This document shows, in pieces, positions 8,320 through 22,701 of a DNA stretch of 64,000 bases. The stretch is from Carboxylicivirga fragile (GTDB lineage Bacteria; Bacteroidota; Bacteroidia; Bacteroidales; Marinilabiliaceae): positions 62,001 through 126,000 of the forward strand of contig JAFMVD010000007.1 in NCBI GenBank assembly GCA_025499625.1. The letters are read 5' to 3'. The translations under genes and the position numbers were made by a program. The notes beneath the pieces were generated by a model. That model saw only the letters and a list, made by a program, of their open reading frames with translations, was not told the DNA's origin and ran no database searches. Each line of letters starts with the position of its first letter. Position 1 is the first letter of the stretch.

Positions 8320-9441
8320 TTATTCCGCTCTAAATTTATAAATACATAAAGAATAATACGCATCCCCAGGATTTAAAAGAGTATTAGGAAATTGCGGCTT
8401 ATTAGGTGAATCCGGAAAATGTTGTGTTTCCAAACACAGAGCCTCACGGTACTTTAAGGTTTTACCGTATTTCCCCTTATACTTGCCGTCCATAAAATTA
8501 CCACCATAAAACTGAATACCGGGTTCATTGGTATAAACATCCATCACCCGTCCTGAAACAGGGTCTTTTAAGGTAGCTGCCAAGGATGACTTTTCGGCTG
8601 AAGCATTAAGCACCCAGTTATGATCATAGCCTCCGCCTCTTTTCAGCTGTTCGTTATCTTCATTCACACGGGCCCCGATTGTTGTAGCTTCTCTAAAATC
8701 AAATGGTGTGCCTTCAACCGATGCCATTTCACCTGTGGGAATCAAACCTCCATCAACAGGCGTGTAAGCATCAGCATTTATCATTAGCAAATGATTATTA
8801 ATCGTGCCTGAGGCTTCGCCCGCCAGATTGAAATAGGTATGATTGGTTAAGTTAACATGGGTGGGCTTATCTGTTGAAGCAAAATATTCAATTTTAAGCT
8901 CATTATTCTCTGTTAGTTCATACAGGACTTTAACATCCAGATTACCAGGATAACCTTCTTCGCCATCAACAGAGGTATAGTTTAACTCCAGTTTATTATC
9001 GCCAACTTGAACGGCCTCCCACACCTGGTCGAAAAAACCGGTTGGACCGCCATGCAATGAGTTCTCACCATCGTTAACACTCAACTGAAACGTATCTTTC
9101 TCAATAACAAACCGACCATTGGCAATGCGATTGCCATACCTGCCAATCAAGGCACCATAAAAGGTTTCCGGGTTATTGAGGTATTCATCAGCCGTATTGA
9201 AGCCTACGCTTACGTCAGCAAAATTGCCATTTTTATCAGGCACCCATAGGTTTACAATACGACCTCCCAAATTGGTAATTTGAGTTATCATGCCGTTTTT
9301 GTTCTTAAGAGTATACAGTTTAACTTCCTTACCAACTATGGAAGTCGAAAAGGCTGTTTCATCAATTAGTTGCACTTTGCTTGTTGATTGGCTACATGAC
9401 TGCAAAATCATGGCAACAACTAAAAAAATTGAATATTTCAT
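8320..9441 (-). CDS. galM: aldose 1-epimerase (mutarotase), lipoprotein
   Basis: 373 residues from the ATG at 9439-9441. The frame is open 57 bases further upstream, but this internal Met starts a clean lipoprotein signal (MKYSIFLVVAMILQSCSQ), so it is preferred. The body matches aldose 1-epimerase: IGRYGNRIANGRF, the NLTNHTYFNLAG His motif, YDHNWVL, and LETQHFPDSPN near the C-terminus with the catalytic Glu. It interconverts alpha and beta anomers of sugars released in the periplasm, such as galactose, glucose, xylose or arabinose. It stands alone between a transposase relic and the uronate operon. Confidence 0.92.
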   Translation of the reverse strand: MKYSIFLVVAMILQSCSQSTSKVQLIDETAFSTSIVGKEVKLYTLKNKNGMITQITNLGGRIVNLWVPDKNGNFADVSVGFNTADEYLNNPETFYGALIGRYGNRIANGRFVIEKDTFQLSVNDGENSLHGGPTGFFDQVWEAVQVGDNKLELNYTSVDGEEGYPGNLDVKVLYELTENNELKIEYFASTDKPTHVNLTNHTYFNLAGEASGTINNHLLMINADAYTPVDGGLIPTGEMASVEGTPFDFREATTIGARVNEDNEQLKRGGGYDHNWVLNASAEKSSLAATLKDPVSGRVMDVYTNEPGIQFYGGNFMDGKYKGKYGKTLKYREALCLETQHFPDSPNKPQFPNTLLNPGDAYYSLCIYKFRAE

Positions 9442-9715
9442 TCTATCTATTAATTTATACTTAAATACCATATTGAAGTAAACATCATTCATAATCACTT
9501 ATTCCATGACTCTGTTAACATGGCAATCAAGAATTAAATACAAATTATAAAACGAGACTTAAAACTATAACAACTAACACATTTAGCTTATATATCATCT
9601 TATTTATCTTCGCTTATAATTATTTCCGAAGCTACTTTTAGGGATGATTCTCAAGAATAAAAATCACACTAGAATAGACATCTTAGTCTTTAATTACTTG
9701 TATTAATCAAAATAT

Positions 9716-10060
9716 TACTATGCACAGTTCATTAATAATAACAAACCAGAGTTTACTGATAAAGAGTTAATGACAATATAACTATTCGGTGTACCATAAT
9801 AAGGATATCTCAAAATAAAAGATATTCATAGTTTTAATTGTGATTACCTCTTGGATTGAATTCCAAAACTTGATTGACTGAGATACTATAAAAAATGCCG
9901 TTTTATTTGAGAGAGTCTTGCATGGAGCCTTTTAAAGCTTATTCATATGACATAAATAAATTTATCAGCCTATATTATTTGCAATTAAATAAGTCGTACT
10001 TCAATTACCAAAGAACTAAATGGCCATCAAATATAACTGAATTAGCCAAGAAGATTCCTC
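9716..10060 (+). pseudogene. decayed IS982-like transposase
   Basis: A + strand frame (phase of 9728) encodes YYAQFINNNKPEFTDKELM, then TI, stop, LFGV, two stops, GYLKIKDIHSF, DYLLD, stop, IPKL. A second phase then continues with NAVLFERVLHGAF. The order FTDKE-x-MTI-x-LFG, IKDIH-x-F, YLLDWFPKL, then a Y-x-x-F-x-x-R-x-L-x-x-GAF-like segment is that of IS982-family DDE transposases near their N-terminus. Many stops and at least one frameshift make it clearly dead. The catalytic C-terminal half is not recognisable and no terminal inverted repeats were found. It explains most of the 687-base gap between galM and GH51; bases 9442-9715 show nothing else. Confidence 0.68.
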
Positions 10061-10128
10061 AGTAACTTAAGAATTAACATACATACTATTTGCTCACTAA
10101 TCAATTATATAAACAACATGAATTACAA

Positions 10129-11661
10129 TTAATCTTCTAATTGAATTAACACTACAGAATGTGCAGGCATAGTAACATGCAATTCTCCATTTTTTACTTT
10201 GCCTATTGAATAATCTGTCATTACAACTTTTTCATCTTTACCGAAATCATTATAATCGGTTATGGCTTTCGCATTTATTATCTTCCCTCTAACGTTTTTA
10301 TAAGGCTTGCCAAGCAGCAAATCAACTGGTAACGCTTGATTAGGATTTGAATTGGTAATGGTTATATTGGTCATTCCATTTTTATGCGAAGCTGATGCTG
10401 TGATTGCAGGGATATGCTCCCCATTGTAATCATAATTCTCTGACTTCAATTCAATTGGAATTAGTTCAGCATCTTGATGAACATTATACATTTGAAAAAC
10501 ATAATAAGTTGGTGTTTTTACCATTTGAGCACCTCTTGTCATGATTACAGATTGCAATACATTAACGATCTGGGCAATATTGGCCATACTGATTCTGTCC
10601 GCATGATTATTAAAGATATTCAGATTGATACCCGCTACCAATGCATCGCGTAAAGTATTTTGCTGTTGTAAAAAACCTTCTTTCGTACCTTCTAGTTTAT
10701 CGTACCATGTTCCCCACTCGTCAACAATTAGTTTGATATCACCAGCAGGGTCATACTTGTCCATAATCGCCAAATGAGACTTAATGTAATCTTCCACATA
10801 CATTGTATTTCGTATGGTTGCAAACCACATATCTTCATCAAAATCAATGGAAGAACCTTTTGACCCTTCCCAATTTGATGTTGGTAAGGTGTAATAATGC
10901 ATTGACAGACCTTGTGCCAGATTAAGTTTATCCTTTATTACTTCAAGAATATTCTCTGTCCATGCCAAATCGTCTGCACTTGGACCGCAAATGACTTTTT
11001 GAAAACCATTTCCTCTGATATAAGATGAAAAGTTTCTAAACATATCAGCATAATACTCGGCTCTCAAGTCACCTCCGCATCCCCAGTTTTCATTGCCGAT
11101 ACCCCAAAACTTAACATCCCATGGGTCTTCTCTTCCGTTCTTTTTACGTAATTCTGTCATCGGACTTTCATTAGAGGAAGTAACATATTCAACCCAATCT
11201 ATTGCTTCCTCAACAGTTCCTGAACCAACATTTATGCTTAAATAGGGTTCAGTACCTATTAATTCACAAAAATCAAGGAATTCATGTGTTCCAAAGCTGT
11301 TATCTTCGGTTACACCACCCCAAAAAACATTAACAATTGACGGACGATCTTCCTTAGGGCCAATTCCATCTTTCCAATGATAGGTGTCTGCAAAACAGCC
11401 GCCTGGCCATCTTAAAACAGGAATCTTTAATGCTTTAAGAGCCTCTACCACATCGGTTCTATAACCATTGATATTTGGTATGTCGGAATTCTCACCGACA
11501 TAAATTCCTTCATAAATACAAGTTCCCAGATGTTCAGAAAAATGTCCGTAAATTTCTTTATTGATCTTAATGCCCGTTGAATCTGTTTTTAAAATCAACT
11601 TGTTTTGCGCGAGAAGATTCCCTGTAAGTATCAGGCAAATAAATAAAGCAGTTGTTTTCAT
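10129..11661 (-). CDS. GH51 alpha-L-arabinofuranosidase
   Basis: 510 residues with a Sec signal peptide (hydrophobic 4-17, then LLAQ), so periplasmic. The GH51 barrel motifs are present: VLRWPGGCFADTYHWKDGIG, then GIGNENWGCGG with the acid/base Glu191, and IVDEWGTWYD with the nucleophile Glu315. A C-terminal beta-sandwich follows (about 390-510). It removes terminal arabinofuranose from arabinoxylan fragments. It is separated from the CE1-type esterase gene by 290 bases and from galM by the transposase relic, so it may be its own unit or the last gene of a long - strand cluster. Confidence 0.94.
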   Translation of the reverse strand: MKTTALFICLILTGNLLAQNKLILKTDSTGIKINKEIYGHFSEHLGTCIYEGIYVGENSDIPNINGYRTDVVEALKALKIPVLRWPGGCFADTYHWKDGIGPKEDRPSIVNVFWGGVTEDNSFGTHEFLDFCELIGTEPYLSINVGSGTVEEAIDWVEYVTSSNESPMTELRKKNGREDPWDVKFWGIGNENWGCGGDLRAEYYADMFRNFSSYIRGNGFQKVICGPSADDLAWTENILEVIKDKLNLAQGLSMHYYTLPTSNWEGSKGSSIDFDEDMWFATIRNTMYVEDYIKSHLAIMDKYDPAGDIKLIVDEWGTWYDKLEGTKEGFLQQQNTLRDALVAGINLNIFNNHADRISMANIAQIVNVLQSVIMTRGAQMVKTPTYYVFQMYNVHQDAELIPIELKSENYDYNGEHIPAITASASHKNGMTNITITNSNPNQALPVDLLLGKPYKNVRGKIINAKAITDYNDFGKDEKVVMTDYSIGKVKNGELHVTMPAHSVVLIQLED

Positions 11662-11824
11662 TTTAGTTATGATTTAATTTTATCAAACATTGAATACATA
11701 GATGTAAAAGTTAGATATTTAAGCTAAATAAACCCCATAAAACGGGATTCTTTTATTATACTGTTTATCATTAGCAGGAACAATAAAAACAAAGTTTCTA
11801 CTTGAATATCAACACACGCAGAAT

Positions 11825-11839
11825 AAAGCTTAAAGCTTT
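11825..11839. other. short perfect palindrome before GH51
   Basis: AAAGCTT, A, AAGCTTT lies in the 290-base gap between the CE1-type esterase and GH51, about 165 bases before the GH51 start. It is too short and too tight to be a good terminator, and could be a regulator site. The rest of the gap holds only AT-rich sequence, with a TTAGATATT copy at 11712-11720. Confidence 0.2.
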
Positions 11840-11951
11840 CACTCCAATATTTTTATAATTTCATTTTCTTTCTATTCAAAGCTAACAATAGGGATAATAC
11901 TATCATCCGGAAAATATTTACTCAGTTTATTTTTAAAGTTGCTGCAGAGGT

Positions 11952-13127
<1,176 letters not shown>

Positions 13128-13269
13128 CTATAAAAGCTAATTGATTAAACATTGAGATATTTCATTTTTAAAATTCCTCCAATGACCAAATGCCTATCGG
13201 AAAAAATGAAACTAGCAAGCGAGCCTGGCCAAATCCCGCTTACTACCCGTTTCTTTCGTAATTACCTAA

Positions 13270-14646
13270 TTATTCACTAAACTGCCAGGCATCGAAATTG
13301 AAAAGTTCACCCTCTTTGCCTTTAAAAACGAAATACAAATCGTGTATTCCTTCTACTTTATCAACCTTGGTAGTGAATGTTTTCCAGCTATCTACACTGC
13401 CTGTATTTTTAATTTCACAAACACCCATTAACTGACCATCTTTAGCATCCAACCTAATTTCAATTTTACCCCCGGTTATTGAAGCAGCTGTTGCCTCCAT
13501 TTTTATCGCACCTTTGGCAAAATCTACACTTCTAACTTTTATATAATCACCATTATTGATTTGTGAGACATATACCCCATTTTTACAATCCACTTTAGTC
13601 TTTACACCTTCGGACCAGGCTATTGTTTCAGCCTCATTTCGTTTAAATGGGTTTAAGTAAGCTACACCTGTTTTAATACCTTCAACCGTAGGTACTATTG
13701 AGGGAATAGAACCGTCTTCATTATATGCAAATTGTTCCACACAGGTAGAGCGCCTGAAACCACCACCGTTTGGTAGTGCTTCGTTATGATAAAAGAAATA
13801 GGAGCTGCCTTTAAAATCAATAACTCCTGAATGATTGGTAAACGCAAGTTTAGGATGTCTATCCATAATTAAACCTCTGTAATGCCACGGCCCTGTTGGC
13901 GAATGCGATGTTGAATACCCAATGCTTTCAGGGATTCCATTGACAGCATAAAGCAGGTAATATAGATTGTTGCGTTTATAAAACCAGGGACCTTCAACAT
14001 ATTTGGTGCTAATTTTGCCATCTGGTCTAACAATCTCACCAAAAGATTCTTTTGTCATTTCTACAGACACAATCCCATTGTCTCCAATGCTTTTGTCGTA
14101 CGAAATCATATCTTCGTTCAATTTCACATACCATACACTAGGGTTACCCCAATACAAATATGCCTGCCCATCGTCATCGACAAAAACAGTGGGGTCAATA
14201 TCTTGCCATAAATGATCACTATCAACCAGTTTTTTACCCAAAGGGTCGGAAAAAGGCCCATAGGGCGAATTGGAAACCAAAACACAAACACCGGTTCCGT
14301 GAATCGGTACGTACAGGTAAAATTTGCCATTTCGTTCAATACATTGAGGTGCCCATGCTCCATTATCCTTTTCAAGCCATTTAAAGGATTTTAATGAGGC
14401 AACTGCGCCATGATCCGTCCAGTTAACCATATCGGCTGTTGAGTAACAACGCCAATCGTACATGGTAAAGAAATTAGCCATTGTACTATCCTCATCATGC
14501 GAGGTATAAACATAGACTGTATCATTATAAACCATGGGTGCCGGATCGGCAGTAAAATAGGTTTGAACAATGGGGTTTTGCGAATAAATCGACATCCCCG
14601 ATAAAAACACAGTTATAATTGATAATATTACTTTTCTATGCATCAT
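13270..14646 (-). CDS. GH43 with C-terminal CBM6
   Basis: 458 residues. A Sec signal peptide precedes YSQ (about 23). The GH43 propeller has Asp34 (FTADPA), Asp151 (QDIDPT) and Glu218 (YVEGPW). From about 330 comes a CBM6-type beta-sandwich (NEAETIAWSEGVKT, GDYIKVRSVDF, GGKIEIRLDAKDG, HDLYFVFKG), which binds xylan-type chains in related proteins. The build is common among Bacteroidota arabinofuranosidases and xylosidases active on arabinoxylan. The second Met is an equally possible start; nothing in the upstream sequence decides. It lies between the CE1-type esterase and carboxylesterase genes. Confidence 0.88.
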   Translation of the reverse strand: MMHRKVILSIITVFLSGMSIYSQNPIVQTYFTADPAPMVYNDTVYVYTSHDEDSTMANFFTMYDWRCYSTADMVNWTDHGAVASLKSFKWLEKDNGAWAPQCIERNGKFYLYVPIHGTGVCVLVSNSPYGPFSDPLGKKLVDSDHLWQDIDPTVFVDDDGQAYLYWGNPSVWYVKLNEDMISYDKSIGDNGIVSVEMTKESFGEIVRPDGKISTKYVEGPWFYKRNNLYYLLYAVNGIPESIGYSTSHSPTGPWHYRGLIMDRHPKLAFTNHSGVIDFKGSSYFFYHNEALPNGGGFRRSTCVEQFAYNEDGSIPSIVPTVEGIKTGVAYLNPFKRNEAETIAWSEGVKTKVDCKNGVYVSQINNGDYIKVRSVDFAKGAIKMEATAASITGGKIEIRLDAKDGQLMGVCEIKNTGSVDSWKTFTTKVDKVEGIHDLYFVFKGKEGELFNFDAWQFSE

Positions 14647-14836
14647 TGTAATTTATGGATTGATATTATTTTATGGATTCTATCTTCCAATACAAATCGA
14701 AGACCAGGTAACTAATACGTCGTTTTTCTATCTCATGGGCAGATGAATTAAAAAGTTTTTCAAACTATTAATTTCATCGTTTCCATTTATCTATCAATAG
14801 TTTACAACGCTTCTCTACCTAAGCAACAACTATTTA

Positions 14837-16399
14837 TCACTTAGCCCATTCAGCTCCTTCATCTGTTCTTCTCCATTTAAAATACTCATCAAGCACTTTT
14901 AATGATTCTTCACTTGGTACGGGACCTACATGAGGCTTTTGCTGCAAATACATTACTTCTGGCTTATCATCACTAAAGGCTGGCCACTCAGGAATACCTT
15001 CTCCATTGGGATTACCATATTTTGCAAAATTTGTCCAATAAGTACCCATCGCCTCAGAGATATCAATATCCGATTCCGAAGAGTTATTCAGATCTAAATG
15101 TTGAAAAACAAATGCCACATCCTGTCCATGCGGTGAGCCATATCTATACATTGGTGAATCTTCTGGAAATTCAGGATGTTGATCGAAATAGTAATAGTAT
15201 ACATTTGACTTGCCTGTTTTAGATTGAAGCCTTGCCCAAATCCAAGTTTGCCAGCCAAAGGCTGCATCGCGCATAAGGTCACGGGCTGTTTTTGGTACAC
15301 TATTTTCGGCAAGCGGATAAGCTTCCAACAAAGCATCAGCATACTTACCGAAACGTTGATTCACACTATTTCTAACATTCTCAGGATTCTTCTCCCACAT
15401 AAAACTGGCGCCTTCGTCGGAATTATAACCGATCAGGACAGGTACATCATTGTATTGGCCTTTTTCATATAACTTGTATTGATCATCTGGAATAACAACA
15501 CCATCTACAATTGGCCATCCTCCAGGCATGGTCCACCCGGCTGGAATAAATTTTTCAGCTTCTATCTTGCGTAAATCGGCAATTGATGTACCTCCTTGTT
15601 GTTTCACATATTCAATGCCATCAGATTCAGCTTGTTTTAAGGTTTTCATATTTTCTCCTGGATAAGTAGTCGGACGTGATGGACCAAATGATCCTCCACT
15701 CTGAGATATAGCACCATGAAAAAGCCCTTTCGCCAATGGCGATGCACACAACATACTTACTGATATTCCCCCAGCTGATTCACCGAAAATGGTCACCCTG
15801 TCCGGATCACCCCCAAAAGCAGCAATATTTTCTTGAATCCATTTCAATGCTGATATCTGATCCAGCAAACCATAGTTTCCTGATACGCCTTCCGAACTTT
15901 CGGTACTTAATTCAGGATGAGCCAGAAATCCAAGTTGCCCCACACGATAAGCAATACTTACTAAAACAACTCCTTTGTCAGCCAAGGCTTGTCCATCAGA
16001 TACAGGTTCTGATGTAGAGCCAAAACTAAAGCCCCCACCGTAAATCCAAACCATTACAGGTAGTTTTTCATCTGCTGACTTTGCCGGTGTCCAGACATTC
16101 AGATACAAGCAATCTTCGCTTTTACCTGAAGGAGGATTACCTCCCTGCATTGGGGCTGGAGCATACTCAGTGGTTTGTTTAACTCCTTCCCATGCTTTAA
16201 CAGGTTGTGGAGCTTTCCAGCGCAAACCTCCTACAGGAGCCGCGGCAAATGGGATACCTTTATAAATAGTAAGGTTTTCCATAACTGTTCCCTGAATGAT
16301 GCCGCCCTCAACTTTTAGCTGGCCAGGTTGAAGCTTACTATGGCATGAGATCATCCCCAAAACAAAAAGCAGAAGCAATAAGGTTTTTAAATTTTTCAT
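14837..16399 (-). CDS. type B carboxylesterase, lipoprotein
   Basis: 520 residues of the carboxylesterase/para-nitrobenzyl-esterase alpha/beta-hydrolase family. A lipoprotein signal ends GMISC (Cys19). The oxyanion-hole segment WIYGGGFSFGS, the nucleophile elbow FGESAGG (Ser208) and the EDCLYLNVWTP signature are all present, and PHGQDVAFVF near the C-terminus probably carries the catalytic His. It should hydrolyse small ester groups; its place among CE1-type esterase and GH43 genes suggests acetyl or hydroxycinnamoyl groups on xylan. The true substrate cannot be read from sequence. Confidence 0.87.
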   Translation of the reverse strand: MKNLKTLLLLLFVLGMISCHSKLQPGQLKVEGGIIQGTVMENLTIYKGIPFAAAPVGGLRWKAPQPVKAWEGVKQTTEYAPAPMQGGNPPSGKSEDCLYLNVWTPAKSADEKLPVMVWIYGGGFSFGSTSEPVSDGQALADKGVVLVSIAYRVGQLGFLAHPELSTESSEGVSGNYGLLDQISALKWIQENIAAFGGDPDRVTIFGESAGGISVSMLCASPLAKGLFHGAISQSGGSFGPSRPTTYPGENMKTLKQAESDGIEYVKQQGGTSIADLRKIEAEKFIPAGWTMPGGWPIVDGVVIPDDQYKLYEKGQYNDVPVLIGYNSDEGASFMWEKNPENVRNSVNQRFGKYADALLEAYPLAENSVPKTARDLMRDAAFGWQTWIWARLQSKTGKSNVYYYYFDQHPEFPEDSPMYRYGSPHGQDVAFVFQHLDLNNSSESDIDISEAMGTYWTNFAKYGNPNGEGIPEWPAFSDDKPEVMYLQQKPHVGPVPSEESLKVLDEYFKWRRTDEGAEWAK

Positions 16400-16468
16400 T
16401 GTTAAGTGGGTTTATGATGGACTACTGTTAAAATTAGCAATCAATTTCTTAAATTTAACTATTGTTGT

Positions 16469-16491
16469 CTTTTGGGAATTATCCCCAAAAG
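16469..16491. promoter_or_regulatory. inverted repeat upstream of the carboxylesterase
   Basis: CTTTTGGG (16469-16476) and CCCAAAAG (16484-16491) form a perfect 8-bp inverted repeat around seven bases, 69 bases upstream of the carboxylesterase start on the - strand. It could be an operator or part of a terminator with the neighbouring repeat at 16575-16607. No promoter pair is evident. Confidence 0.3.
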
Positions 16492-16574
16492 AATGAAAAG
16501 TCAGTTCGTTAAAATGATACCGGTGATCGACAAAGCTTTTGGCCTAATCGATGCCAGTTTACTCATTAATTTAG

Positions 16575-16607
16575 TCAACTTCATCGGGATTGCACCAATG
16601 AAGTTGA
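16575..16607 (-). terminator. stem-loop after the CE1-type esterase gene
   Basis: TCAACTTCAT (16575-16584) pairs perfectly with ATGAAGTTGA (16598-16607) around 13 bases, starting 22 bases beyond the stop of the CE1-type gene. No U tract follows on the - strand, so it may be an RNA-stabilising or attenuating hairpin rather than a full intrinsic terminator. Confidence 0.4.
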
Positions 16608-16629
16608 TCAAAAATGACACTATAGATGA

Positions 16630-20312
<3,683 letters not shown>

Positions 20313-20326
20313 TATTATAGATTTAG

Positions 20327-20488
20327 TTATTTGAAGGGTAAATAATTAATAGGAAATGATAAGTAATTGCACCAGCTCGGCCATTCTTGGCCTCCTGGAT
20401 ACGCAAAACAGGTATAATTGGAGTCGATTTCATAAAACTTAGCTATCATTAATTCTCGGTTAGAATATTGCGCACCTTTGATAGGCTT
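20327..20488 (-). pseudogene. possible remnant of an esterase C-terminus
   Basis: The 53-codon open frame begins right after the GH8 stop codon and is in the same frame as GH8. It contains NRELMIAKFYEID and FAYPGGQEWPSWCNYLS and ends NYLPFK. The spacing PGG-x-x-W-x-x-W, about seven residues, then a hydrophobic LPF end copies the C-terminus of CE1/esterase-D-like proteins (PGGHTW-x-x-W), with Gln where the catalytic His would be. No start codon fits its 5' end. It fills the 176-base gap before GH9. A read-through extension of GH8 is the other reading, but GH8 already has a complete C-terminus. Confidence 0.4.
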
Positions 20489-21751
20489 TTAATTCTGATC
20501 AGGAAGGATAATCTGATATTTTCCACTCAGATGCATAAGACTGAACAAGTATAGTAGCCCATCATAATAAGGATCAAAATATCCATCATCATACGGTTCC
20601 AATTTCTCATTCCAGATTTTATGGACAAAATCCATACTGTTTTGGTTGCTGTTGATATTGATTAATGAAGCAGTTGCCGCTGTAGATATTAGTCCTAGCG
20701 AATGTCTTAATGTGGGCTCATAATCACCTGCCGGAAGGATCCATTCAGGCTCTGAGCCATCTAAATCATACTGATCTTTAAAGGAATCCATTCCTTTTGA
20801 TCTCAGGAAGTTCTGAAAACGCTCGGCATAACTTTCCTGCCATTCTTTGTCTTTTCCGTACCATAAATAATCCATTGCTATATTCATTGGAACTCTCCAT
20901 GAATCATACCGAAATCCGGGCTTCATCCAGGGAGTAGGATGAGGTTCACCACTGAACTCAGTATAGTCAGAATTAAGACCGGTAACAGGGTGACATGCAC
21001 GGTGCAGAAAAACCCTCGAAGTATCGGCGCAATCACGATAAAATTGTTCGTGACCGTCATTGGCATAGTCAGCCCATATTTCATAAAACGCAGGGACATG
21101 GTAAGAGGGGTCGGTCCAATTGTATCCATGTCCTCCCGGAACAAAAGAAATTTGCTTGTATTCAAGATTTATAAAAGGTTGCACATATTCAGCCCCGTCT
21201 TTTTCCCACATGGCATCGAGTATGTGTCTGGCTTCTGCATAATAGTCGATGCCGGTGTCATTACCCCAACGGTTAGATGCAAGCAACAGAGTTGTGACAA
21301 AATATAACTCTCCGTCGGAAGCACTTCCGGGAGAATTAATCTTCATTTTTTCAGGATCAAAGCTCCATGCAAAATAGCCTTTTCCCGGACCATCCTGATG
21401 TTGTAGATACTTTTTTGACCAACGCCAAATGCGATCAAAAACATCTTTTTTATCCAACTGAACGGCAACCATCATACCATATGAAACACCTTCGGTGCGT
21501 ACATCCTTATTTTTTATATCAGAAACATAGCCCAATGAATCACCAACTTCGAAATATATGCGATCAGGTCCTTCAAACAGATCGAAATATGTTTTTTCTA
21601 CCTTCTTATTAATATCTTCCTGACTGTAACCGGCTTCAAGAAATAGATTTCGGTAAATTCCGGATGAGTGGTTCTGTGCAGAAAGGGGAATATGCATTAT
21701 AGAAAAGATAAATATTAAAAAGGGAACTATTTTTTTGAATTGCAACTTCAT
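20489..21751 (-). CDS. GH8 xylanase or exo-oligoxylanase
   Basis: 420 residues from the ATG at 21749-21751. The frame is open 81 bases upstream, but that part is not signal-like and overlaps the previous gene; this Met starts a clean Sec signal (to PLSAQ, 26). GH8 (alpha/alpha)6 barrel: Glu87 in RTEGVSYGMM (acid), Asp146 in SASDGELYF and Asp283 in RYDSWR (base candidate). The SYGMM-x-AVQLD run is characteristic of the xylan-active GH8 group, which includes reducing-end xylose-releasing exo-oligoxylanases and endoxylanases. It is periplasmic and acts on xylo-oligosaccharides. It follows the alpha/beta-hydrolase esterase by 53 bases. Confidence 0.87.
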   Translation of the reverse strand: MKLQFKKIVPFLIFIFSIMHIPLSAQNHSSGIYRNLFLEAGYSQEDINKKVEKTYFDLFEGPDRIYFEVGDSLGYVSDIKNKDVRTEGVSYGMMVAVQLDKKDVFDRIWRWSKKYLQHQDGPGKGYFAWSFDPEKMKINSPGSASDGELYFVTTLLLASNRWGNDTGIDYYAEARHILDAMWEKDGAEYVQPFINLEYKQISFVPGGHGYNWTDPSYHVPAFYEIWADYANDGHEQFYRDCADTSRVFLHRACHPVTGLNSDYTEFSGEPHPTPWMKPGFRYDSWRVPMNIAMDYLWYGKDKEWQESYAERFQNFLRSKGMDSFKDQYDLDGSEPEWILPAGDYEPTLRHSLGLISTAATASLININSNQNSMDFVHKIWNEKLEPYDDGYFDPYYDGLLYLFSLMHLSGKYQIILPDQN

Positions 21752-21804
21752 AGTCTTACACTTGCTTTTTAGGTCCATAAAAAACGGTTTAATAGTAGTA
21801 TGAA

Positions 21805-22701
21805 TTAGAGAATTTCTGAATCCTTCATCCATTGAAACAGGGGATCAATCCAGGAATCGTGCTGAAAAACAAAGCCATGATTCCCTTTGGGATAGATATG
21901 CATTTCAACGGGTACCTGATGGTATCTCAATTGTTCGAAATAGGATATGCTATTGTCAACATCAACAACCACATCATCAGCAGCATGAGTTATATAGGCT
22001 TGAGGAGTATCTTTAGTTACCTGCAATTCCGATGAATATTGAATAATTTTATCAAAACCTGGGTTTTCTCCAAGTAGCTGGGTTCTGGATCCCATGTGAG
22101 TGAGACTATCGCTCATACTAATAACAGGATAAACTAATATTTGAAAGTCGGGGCGAAGATTTGTTTGTTCCACATTGTCAATTACTGGATCATAATGCGT
22201 GGCCAATGTGGAAGCCAGGTGTCCACCGGCAGAAAAACCCATAATCCCAATTTTCTCAGGGTCTATATTCCATTTTGAAGCGTTTTCCCTAACTATTTTC
22301 ATTGCTTTCTGCGCATCCTGGAGAGGTATGATAGTGCTATCATCTGAAGAGGGATCGGGCAATCGGTACTTAAGGACAAATGCGACAACTCCGTTTGCAG
22401 CTAGCTTTTTGGCAGTAGTAATTCCTTCTCCTTGATAAACTATAACACTGTACCCTCCACCTGGACAAATAATAATAGCAGGCCAAAGTGTATTATTTCC
22501 TTCAGGTAAATACATTTCTATACTCGGATATATGACTTTTCTTATCAGTCCATCCGATGACTCAATATCCAAACTCTGGTTTTCGACAACCTCAAGATCT
22601 TCTTTTTCATTGTCGTATAGTTCAATAATTTCCTGGCCACTTGTCTGGCTTAAAACCATAGTAAGCATTAGCAGAAACAGTAATCGTTTTAAGATATTCA
22701 T
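21805..22701 (-). CDS. alpha/beta-hydrolase esterase, acetyl xylan esterase-like
   Basis: 298 residues with a Sec signal (to SQTSGQ, about 23). The alpha/beta-hydrolase fold shows the oxyanion segment CPGGGY, the nucleophile elbow MGFSAGGHLA (Ser157) and a C-terminal PKGNHGFVF with the catalytic His. Proteins of this build in Bacteroidota xylan clusters include acetyl xylan and feruloyl esterases. It is the first gene of the esterase-GH8-GH9-CE1 group on the - strand and is separated from the SusC/SusD pair by a strong terminator and about 500 bases. Confidence 0.83.
   Translation of the reverse strand: MNILKRLLFLLMLTMVLSQTSGQEIIELYDNEKEDLEVVENQSLDIESSDGLIRKVIYPSIEMYLPEGNNTLWPAIIICPGGGYSVIVYQGEGITTAKKLAANGVVAFVLKYRLPDPSSDDSTIIPLQDAQKAMKIVRENASKWNIDPEKIGIMGFSAGGHLASTLATHYDPVIDNVEQTNLRPDFQILVYPVISMSDSLTHMGSRTQLLGENPGFDKIIQYSSELQVTKDTPQAYITHAADDVVVDVDNSISYFEQLRYHQVPVEMHIYPKGNHGFVFQHDSWIDPLFQWMKDSEIL

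Noticed and set aside
21752-21832. Longer start for GH8 giving 27 extra residues
   Set aside because: The extension is not signal-like and overlaps the upstream esterase gene; the internal Met begins a clean signal peptide.
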